Shown here: positions 4,212 through 8,416 of the stretch, one piece after another | How the letters are laid out: each line of letters begins with the position of its first letter | Position numbering within the stretch: position 1 is the stretch's first letter | Made by a program: the position numbers and the translations under genes | Notes under the pieces: generated by a model | What the model saw: the letters and a program-made list of their open reading frames with translations, nothing else | What the model was told of the DNA's origin: nothing | The model's database searches: none | Source: Nanobdellota archaeon | GTDB lineage: Archaea > Nanobdellota > Nanobdellia > Pacearchaeales > GW2011-AR1 | NCBI GenBank assembly: GCA_018816625.1 | Contig: JAHIVR010000197.1 | Location: forward strand, 1-8,416 | Reading direction: 5' to 3' | Length of the DNA: 8,416 bases

Positions 4212-5198
4212 TTAATCAAACAATTTAGATATAGACAACCCAAGATGTGCTCTGTATATGGCCTCTGCAAAGATGGGAGTCATATCAATGACTTTTATGT
4301 TTGGATCTTCTTGCTTGTATGTGTTTGAAGTCATCACCACGTCAAAACAATTGCATAACTCCAGGGTTCCTCTTGTAAAAATACCGTGAGTTGCATAGCA
4401 AAGTATTTTCTTTGCCCCATTAGCTTTTAGGACATCTGCTGCTGCACACAGAGTTCCACCGGAGTCTATTATATCATCTACAATTATGACATTTTTATCC
4501 TTAACGTCTCCAACTAGTTGCATTCCCCCTATCTCTCCTGGTTTTGATCTCTCTTTACTTAACAAAGCAAAAGAATAATTTTGTTTGAATAAATCTCTTT
4601 CTTGAGCCTTTTCCATTTTTCTAAGGAAGGATTTTGTTCTTCCTGCTGCCCCTGCGTCTGGAGAGACAACAACAATATCTTTTATGTCGTCCCAGTGATT
4701 TAGCCTTAAATATCTAACAACCTCTGGAAAAGCATAGAGATTGTCCACAGGAACCTCTTCTGGATAAAATCCTTGGATTTGCCCGGCATGAAGCTCAATA
4801 GTTATTATTCTGTCTAAGCCGTGAGAAAGAGACCTAGCCAGAGTTCTAGCCGAGATTGGAACATGAGGCTTATCTTTCCTGTCTTGCCTAGAGTAAAGCA
4901 TGTTTGGAAGGACAAATGTAACACTCTCTGCGCTTGCAGAAAGCAAAAGATCCTTAACCAAGAGCAATTCAACCCACCAGTCTTGGGGGTCTTTTGAGGA
5001 ATCGTGTATAAAGAATACGTGTTTTTTTCTTACGTTCTCTGGAACATGAACTCCTATCTCCCCGTTTCTAAACTTGTTAACCTGGACTTCGCATAATGGA
5101 AGAAGGTATTCTTTTGTTTGTCGAATATAAAGCTGTATTTTTTCTGCAAATCCCCATGCATGGGAATTTCTATCTGCTAAAAGAATAACATTATTCAT
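4212..5198 (-). CDS. prs: Ribose-phosphate pyrophosphokinase (PRPP synthetase)
   Basis: Makes 5-phosphoribosyl-1-pyrophosphate from ribose 5-phosphate and ATP, feeding nucleotide, NAD and His/Trp synthesis. Motifs (numbered from the ATG at 5198, 328 aa): KFRNGE (42-47), the catalytic flexible-loop region YSRQDRK (102-108), ELHAGQIQGFY (135-145), SPDAGAAGR (179-187, ribose-phosphate/pyrophosphate contacts), and the PRPP signature VIIVDDIIDSGGTL (237-250). The length is that of a complete two-phosphoribosyltransferase-fold enzyme. The ATG at 5198 is chosen over an in-frame GTG at 5210 because an ATTTAAATA element is centred 25 bp upstream, making it leaderless. The alkyltransferase gene follows with 1-nt spacing. 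The 39-bp gap to the divergent nuclease holds both promoters. Confidence 0.95.
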   Translation of the reverse strand: MNNVILLADRNSHAWGFAEKIQLYIRQTKEYLLPLCEVQVNKFRNGEIGVHVPENVRKKHVFFIHDSSKDPQDWWVELLLVKDLLLSASAESVTFVLPNMLYSRQDRKDKPHVPISARTLARSLSHGLDRIITIELHAGQIQGFYPEEVPVDNLYAFPEVVRYLRLNHWDDIKDIVVVSPDAGAAGRTKSFLRKMEKAQERDLFKQNYSFALLSKERSKPGEIGGMQLVGDVKDKNVIIVDDIIDSGGTLCAAADVLKANGAKKILCYATHGIFTRGTLELCNCFDVVMTSNTYKQEDPNIKVIDMTPIFAEAIYRAHLGLSISKLFD

Positions 5199-5218
5199 AC
5201 AATTAACCACACTAATTT

Positions 5219-5226
5219 ATTTAAAT
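5219..5226 (-). promoter_or_regulatory. TATA box for the prs operon
   Basis: ATTTAAATA on the - strand is centred about 25 bp before the prs ATG at 5198. This near-palindromic AT element may also serve the divergent nuclease gene. For + strand use it lies about 24 bp before the internal ATG at 5247 and only about 15 bp before 5238. Confidence 0.5.
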
Positions 5227-5237
5227 TCTTTATCATT

Positions 5238-6059
5238 ATGAAAGACATGGAAGATAAAGAGGAAAAAGACGATATTAAAAAGAAACATATGTATAAAGTT
5301 CTCTTAATATTTCTTATACTCTTACTGGTAGGAGTCAACTATCCTTTTCTTGATAGAGCCATAAAGACCTGGGCTAGCAATTACGAGATAGGAATTGTAG
5401 AAAGAATCATAGATGGAGACACAATAGTTGTCAATGGTTCTACCGTAAGATTGTTGGGAATAAACGCTCCAGAAAAAGGAGAGAGGTATTATGATGAAGC
5501 AAAGAATTTTCTGGAAGAACAAGCGCTCAATAGGATAGTTAGACTTGAATTTGGTCCTGAAGATAGAGACAGATATGATAGGAAGTTAAGGTACGTAGTC
5601 CTAAATAATAAAAATGTTAATCTTAATTTAGTAAAAATAGGTTTGGCTAATTTTTATTTCCCAACTCTTGGTGGAAAGAATAAATATTACAGAGATTTCA
5701 AAAAAGCCTGGGAAGAGTGTGTTGAATCAAACCAAGGGATATGTAAAAAATCTACAGATTCTTGTGCTCCTTGTATAGAAATAAAAAGTTTTAATTATAA
5801 GAACCAAGAAGTTGTTTTTAGAAATACCTGTCCTTTCTACTGTGAGCTTGAAGGATGGAGCATAAAGGATGAAGGAAGAAAAAAATTTGTTTTCCCTAGT
5901 ATTGTTTTAGAAAAAGAATTAACAGTCAGGGTTGGAGAGGAAGAAGATACAATAAATACCCTCTACTGGAAGAACGAAAGTTATGTGTGGACTCAGACAG
6001 GAGATACTCTCTTCTTAAGGGATAGCTATGACAGGCTTGTTCTTTGGAAGAGTTATTAG
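5238..6059 (+). CDS. Membrane-anchored thermonuclease with lamin-tail domain
   Basis: 273 residues. Charged N-terminus, one membrane helix (about 20-38), a Staphylococcal-nuclease (SNase, PF00565-type) domain (about 50-165), a short Cys-containing linker (C161, C169, C176, C179), and a C-terminal beta-rich lamin-tail-like domain (about 180-271). SNase residues: DGDT (59-62), R71, E79 and R115 align with the catalytic Asp21, Arg35, Glu43 and Arg87. The Asp40 position is Asn76. SNases cut DNA and RNA to 3'-phosphates using calcium. The topology places the nuclease outside the cell, so a role in degrading or scavenging external nucleic acid is likely (inference). The start could instead be the ATG at 5247, better spaced from the AT element. 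Confidence 0.88.
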   Translation: MKDMEDKEEKDDIKKKHMYKVLLIFLILLLVGVNYPFLDRAIKTWASNYEIGIVERIIDGDTIVVNGSTVRLLGINAPEKGERYYDEAKNFLEEQALNRIVRLEFGPEDRDRYDRKLRYVVLNNKNVNLNLVKIGLANFYFPTLGGKNKYYRDFKKAWEECVESNQGICKKSTDSCAPCIEIKSFNYKNQEVVFRNTCPFYCELEGWSIKDEGRKKFVFPSIVLEKELTVRVGEEEDTINTLYWKNESYVWTQTGDTLFLRDSYDRLVLWKSY

Positions 6060-6105
6060 ATAATTTTTCCCTCAGTCATAACATTATTAACTCTAAGGCG
6101 TAAAG

Positions 6106-6113
6106 TTTATAAA
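6106..6113 (+). promoter_or_regulatory. TATA box for the wHTH/RelE operon
   Basis: TTTATAAA is centred 25-26 bp before the ATG at 6135, giving a leaderless mRNA. The palindrome at 6115-6132 begins one base downstream of it. Confidence 0.7.
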
Positions 6114-6114
6114 G

Positions 6115-6132
6115 TAATATCAATTGATATTA
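6115..6132. promoter_or_regulatory. 18-bp perfect palindrome, candidate operator
   Basis: TAATATCAATTGATATTA equals its own reverse complement over 18 bp. It fills the space between the TATA box and the ATG at 6135. A protein bound here would block RNA polymerase loading. Autoregulatory operators of toxin-antitoxin operons commonly sit like this, and the first gene encodes a winged helix-turn-helix protein. Confidence 0.6.
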
Positions 6133-6134
6133 TA

Positions 6135-6443
6135 ATGCAATCACAAGTAAAAAACCAAAAATCTTATGCAGAAAAGAATTCATTGGCAAGGTCTCCAACT
6201 CTGCAAACTGTAATGATGGTTGAGAAATTTATAAAAGATAATTCTGGAGAATACAAAAAAACAGAACTTTTTAAAAAACTTCCAAAGAAAGTTATGTGGC
6301 AGACCTTCCAGGTTATAATGGAGTATCTTGAAAGCAATTTAAGGGTTGTTTATGATAGAACTGGTTATGCTGTTTATATATGGAATCCTGAATTTGTAAA
6401 GAGGTTTAAAAATAGACCTGATCTAGAATGGAATCCAAAGTAA
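6135..6443 (+). CDS. Winged-helix protein, putative antitoxin/autorepressor
   Basis: 102 residues, basic. After a polar N-terminus, a winged helix-turn-helix is apparent. Helix 1 is at about 20-38 (SPTLQTVMMVEKFIKDN), helix 2 around KKTELFKKLP, recognition helix 3 is MWQTFQVIMEYLESN, and the beta wing is RVVYDRTGYAVYIWN. The tail (PEFVKRFKNRPDLEWNPK) is basic/aromatic and might contact the partner. The gene overlaps the downstream RelE-like gene by 16 bp in another frame, so translation is coupled. The order matches antitoxin-first toxin-antitoxin operons. The promoter is leaderless, with a palindrome between TATA and ATG. The antitoxin role is inferred from context. It could be only a transcription regulator. 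Confidence 0.82.
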   Translation: MQSQVKNQKSYAEKNSLARSPTLQTVMMVEKFIKDNSGEYKKTELFKKLPKKVMWQTFQVIMEYLESNLRVVYDRTGYAVYIWNPEFVKRFKNRPDLEWNPK

Positions 6444-6751
6444 ATTTTATTGATCCTGAATTGAAACAGACTTTTGAGAGTTTGGAAGAAAGTGATCCAA
6501 GACTTTTTAAAGAAATTGATAAGGCAATTAGAGATATATCTCGAAATTCATTTTGTGGAAGAAATGTAAAGAAGAAATTAATTCCAAAAGAACTCATACA
6601 GAAGTATCAAATAGATAATCTTTGGATTTATAATTTGAGGAAAGATTGGAGGTTATTGTATTCTCTTGGTAGAGATGAGATTGAACTTATAGCAGTTATT
6701 CTTGATTGGATGAACCACAAAGACTACGAGAGATTGTTTAAATTTACTTGA
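6428..6751 (+). CDS. RelE/ParE-superfamily toxin
   Basis: 107 residues with the RelE fold pattern. Two N-terminal helices (about 10-40) are followed by a basic stretch (GRNVKKKLIPKEL). The antiparallel sheet core is DNLWIYNLRKDWRLLYSL (63-80) and ELIAVILDWMNHKDYERLF (86-104), with a C-terminal His97, Tyr100 and Arg102. RelE-family toxins cut mRNA at the ribosomal A site, using basic and aromatic/histidine residues. ParE relatives poison gyrase. The RNase-type C-terminal HKxYER is more RelE/YoeB-like. The start at 6428 overlaps the upstream wHTH gene by 16 bp. The whole ORF is intact, so an active toxin is plausible. Activity itself is untested. Confidence 0.85.
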   Translation: MESKVNFIDPELKQTFESLEESDPRLFKEIDKAIRDISRNSFCGRNVKKKLIPKELIQKYQIDNLWIYNLRKDWRLLYSLGRDEIELIAVILDWMNHKDYERLFKFT

Positions 6752-6752
6752 A

Positions 6753-6965
6753 ATGGAAATCACTTATTTTTCTTATTATTCTGCTCCACTAGTTCCTGTT
6801 GTTGAGACAAGATACGATAAAAGAGTTGAAAAGAAAAACAGGAAAGTTGAACCTGTTGAAAATATTTATTCTATTAATAGGAGGAAGATTCAACTAAAAA
6901 GACTGTTGATTATTATGTTTGAAAAAATAAAAATAAATCCTTCTATTTTCACTCACCCACAGTAA
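6753..6965 (+). CDS. Small basic protein in toxin operon, unrecognised
   Basis: 70 residues starting 1 nt after the toxin's TGA. The N-terminus is aromatic (MEITYFSYYSAP). The middle is charged (TRYDKRVEKKNRKVEPVEN), then comes a basic helix-like stretch (NRRKIQLKRLLIIMFEKIK), ending NPSIFTHPQ. There is no membrane span or known motif. Tight spacing implies co-transcription and probable re-initiation with the toxin gene. A T-rich stretch and the next promoter follow it. I do not recognise a family. It could be a third component of the toxin module, or an unrelated small protein trapped in the operon. A chance ORF is less likely given the placement. Confidence 0.55.
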   Translation: MEITYFSYYSAPLVPVVETRYDKRVEKKNRKVEPVENIYSINRRKIQLKRLLIIMFEKIKINPSIFTHPQ

Positions 6966-6970
6966 TAACA

Positions 6971-6982
6971 TCTCCTTTTTTC
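6971..6982 (+). terminator. Possible T-rich terminator after the toxin operon
   Basis: TCTCCTTTTTTC lies a few bases after the TAA at 6965 and before the next TATA box. It is a single T6 run without a stem, a modest archaeal-type termination signal. Confidence 0.35.
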
Positions 6983-6998
6983 CACGACGACAAAAACA

Positions 6999-7006
6999 TT
7001 TATATA
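6999..7006 (+). promoter_or_regulatory. TATA box for the PIG-L/WbqC operon
   Basis: TTTATATA with an A-rich BRE-like stretch (CAAAAACA) just upstream. Its centre is about 22-23 bp before the ATG at 7025, slightly short but compatible with a leaderless start. No SD is seen. Confidence 0.6.
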
Positions 7007-7024
7007 TCCTTTCTTAATTAAAAA

Positions 7025-7678
7025 ATGGTAAGATGGGGTATCCAGAGAAAAGTGACAAACAAAATAATGGCCATTGGGGCTCATCCAGACGATATTGAAT
7101 TGGGTTGCGGTGGAACAATCGTTAAGCATTTAGAGGCTGGCGATGAAGTTTTTGTAATAATAATGACAGAGGGAGAGCAAGGGGGACATGCCCTTAATAG
7201 GGAGGAGTGTTTAAATTCTTTAGATTTATTGGGAATTCAACCACAAAATATTTTCTTTGGAAGTTTTCCAGATGGGAGTTTGACAGATAATAATCATGCG
7301 GTTAATTTTATTGAAGAAATAATAAATAGATACGGAATTACAAAGGTTTATACACACTATCCTGGAGATAGACACCAAGACCACCGAAATTGTAGCAACG
7401 CTGTATCTTCTGCAGCAAGAAGAATTCCTGAAATACTTCTTTTTGAGGGACCTTCAACCAATGTTTCTTTTGAACCACATTATTTTATAGAGCTATCAGA
7501 AGAGCAAATAAAAAAGAAGGTAGATTCTTTAGGCTGTTATAAAAGCCAGATAAATAAAGAAAGTATAAATTTGCCTTGGGTAGTAAGTCTAGCAAAAACA
7601 CATACTACAAAAACGTTCGCAAAATATTCTGAAGCTTTTGCTATTAACCATATACTCAAGAAAGACAAAGATGTCTAA
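7025..7678 (+). CDS. PIG-L/LmbE-family deacetylase
   Basis: 217-residue zinc-dependent N-acetylsugar deacetylase of the PIG-L/LmbE/BshB group, which removes acetyl from GlcNAc-type groups. The metal and catalytic motifs are intact: AHPDDIELGCGG (19-30, His20 and Asp23 as zinc ligands, Asp22 as likely base) and DRHQDHRN (115-122, His120 third ligand). Next come the typical LFEGPST region (139-145) and a C-terminal YSEAFA (201-206). The family usually begins just before the AHPDD strand, so residues 1-13 are a short extension. The later ATG at 7067 is possible, but the TATA box favours 7025. It is first gene of an operon and overlaps the WbqC-family gene by 8 bp. Likely role: making an amino sugar for a surface glycan (inferred). 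Confidence 0.93.
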   Translation: MVRWGIQRKVTNKIMAIGAHPDDIELGCGGTIVKHLEAGDEVFVIIMTEGEQGGHALNREECLNSLDLLGIQPQNIFFGSFPDGSLTDNNHAVNFIEEIINRYGITKVYTHYPGDRHQDHRNCSNAVSSAARRIPEILLFEGPSTNVSFEPHYFIELSEEQIKKKVDSLGCYKSQINKESINLPWVVSLAKTHTTKTFAKYSEAFAINHILKKDKDV

Positions 7679-8366
7679 ATTGGTTATTGCGGCACATCAA
7701 GCAAATTTTTTACCCAACTTAGAATTCTTCAATAAAATGCAGCAGGCAGATGTTTTTGTGTTAATTACAAATCTACAATTTGAAAAACAAGAGGGATGGC
7801 AAAGAAGAAACAGAATCCCTGGAACAAATCAAGATATTTGGCTTACAATCCCGGTTCTTGGTTCTCAAAATCAAAAACTGAAAGATGTAAAAATTAATAA
7901 TCAAACTAATTGGAATAGAAAACATAAACAGACATTTAGAATGTATTATGGGAAATCAAAATATTCTGGGTTGTTATCAGAAATAGAGAAAATATATAAC
8001 TCGAAACCAGAACGCCTAGTGGAAATAAATATCCAATTTATAAAACTTATTAAAAAGGCTCTTGGCATAAAAACAAAACTAATAGTTGATGAAGAGGTTT
8101 GTGGAGATAAATATGGCCTTTTAATTAACATATGTAAAAAATATGGGGGAACTACTTATCTTTCTGGAAACGGGGCAAGAAAATATATGACAGAAGAGTA
8201 TTTTAAAAAGTTGAAAGAGAACAACATCTCCCATAAATTTATGGAAAATAATCAAAAGATAAACCCCTACACCGCAATGCACTATCTCTTAAATGAAGGG
8301 CCAAAAGCAACAATTGAAAGATTAAATATAAAAAGAGGGGGTATTCCAATTATCAATACAAAATGA
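7671..8366 (+). CDS. WbqC-family protein
   Basis: 231 residues of the WbqC-like family (PF08889-type), recognised by the N-terminal IAAHQANFLPNLEFFNKM (residues 6-23, usually HQPNYLPW), DVFVLITNLQFEK, WQRRNRI (about 43-49), WLTIPV, the INNQTNWNRKH segment, and YLSGNGARKYM near the C-terminus. Members sit in O-antigen and other polysaccharide clusters. Their reaction is not securely established, and attachment of an amino-acid-like group to a sugar has been suggested. The ATG at 7671 gives the family's usual start. An upstream TTG at 7638 would add 11 residues inside the deacetylase gene and is rejected. It overlaps both neighbours (8 bp, and ATGA), so translation is coupled. Partner of the deacetylase in glycan decoration (inferred). 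Confidence 0.9.
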   Translation: MSKLVIAAHQANFLPNLEFFNKMQQADVFVLITNLQFEKQEGWQRRNRIPGTNQDIWLTIPVLGSQNQKLKDVKINNQTNWNRKHKQTFRMYYGKSKYSGLLSEIEKIYNSKPERLVEINIQFIKLIKKALGIKTKLIVDEEVCGDKYGLLINICKKYGGTTYLSGNGARKYMTEEYFKKLKENNISHKFMENNQKINPYTAMHYLLNEGPKATIERLNIKRGGIPIINTK

Positions 8367-8416
8367 ATAACCCCACCCTAAAGGGCGAGGTATCAAGGAT
8401 TAAAAACAAAATGTTA
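8363..8416 (+). CDS. Start of a third operon gene, truncated by window end
   Basis: The ATG overlaps the WbqC stop as ATGA, and the frame stays open to the last base (18 codons, MNNPTLKGEVSRIKNKML...). The 4-bp overlap is the same kind of coupling seen upstream in this operon, which supports a real gene. Too little is present to assign a family. From context a sugar-modifying enzyme such as an aminotransferase, methyltransferase or oxidoreductase would be unsurprising, but nothing in these residues shows it. A short CCC-TAAA-GGG palindrome lies inside its first codons. Confidence 0.5.
   Translation, partial: MNNPTLKGEVSRIKNKML

Noticed and set aside
4211..4270. Longer alkyltransferase start at 4270
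   Set aside because: It would add 20 residues not typical of the family and overlap the end of prs by 59 nt. The ATG at 4210 fits both family start and operon spacing.
5322..5522. 66-aa - strand ORF
   Set aside because: Antisense within the SNase domain, whose motifs are clear on the + strand.
6406..6597. 63-aa - strand ORF
   Set aside because: Antisense to the wHTH/RelE junction and lacks start signals. The + strand pair explains the region.
7946..8131. 61-aa - strand ORF
   Set aside because: Antisense within the WbqC-family gene, with no promoter.
8371..8392. Possible IS200/IS605-type end (CCACCCTAAAGGGCGAGG)
   Set aside because: The CCC-TAAA-GGG palindrome recalls hairpins at such element ends, but no TnpA/TnpB is present and an open reading frame in ATGA overlap runs through it. 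The window stops before this can be judged.
1..8416. CRISPR array or insertion sequence
   Set aside because: No regularly spaced direct repeats, transposase motifs or flanking target duplications were found on reading the window. The A/T-rich repeats at 287-316 are low-complexity terminator sequence.

Overview
The window looks like a piece of a small, AT-rich archaeal genome, most likely a DPANN lineage of the Woesearchaeota/Pacearchaeota type (inference). Four things point that way. The tRNA-Leu carries an intron at position 37/38 with a bulge-helix-bulge splice structure. Most genes have a TATA box centred about 22-27 bp before the ATG, which implies leaderless mRNAs. Several genes end in bare T-rich tracts. 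Many genes are very short and packed on alternating strands.

Layout. 1-507: a two-helix membrane protein on + faces a promoter, strong Shine-Dalgarno and tiny lysine-rich ORFs on -. 508-2217 (-): arginyl-tRNA synthetase. It diverges, across a perfectly palindromic TATA element, from a 62-aa coiled-coil protein (2288-2476, +). A MazG-type nucleotide pyrophosphohydrolase follows (2535-2867, +). 2912-3043: intron-containing tRNA-Leu(UAA), with a 56-aa membrane protein starting 5 nt after it. 3255-3398 (-): a 47-aa helical protein with its own TATA box and a hairpin/T7 terminator. 3520-3846 (+): a membrane-anchored eight-cysteine protein. 3839-5198 (-): an operon of ribose-phosphate pyrophosphokinase and an MGMT-like alkyltransferase that has about 25 extra residues before its active-site PCHRV. 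5238-6059 (+): a membrane-anchored thermonuclease fused to a lamin-tail-like domain. 6135-6965 (+): a winged-helix protein, a RelE-like toxin and an unrecognised small protein, under a TATA box followed by an 18-bp perfect palindrome. 7025-8416 (+): a PIG-L/LmbE deacetylase, a WbqC-family protein and the start of a third gene, each overlapping the next.

How the parts relate. Housekeeping functions (ArgS, tRNA-Leu, Prs, house-cleaning NTPase, alkylation repair) alternate with accessory modules. The accessory modules are a likely self-regulated toxin-antitoxin operon, the beginning of a surface-glycan operon, and two membrane-tethered proteins that should face outward: the nuclease and the cysteine-rich protein. 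The least explained elements are the RelE operon with its operator and third gene, the MGMT insertion, and the cascade of tiny ORFs near 327-456. No mobile element or CRISPR array is visible.
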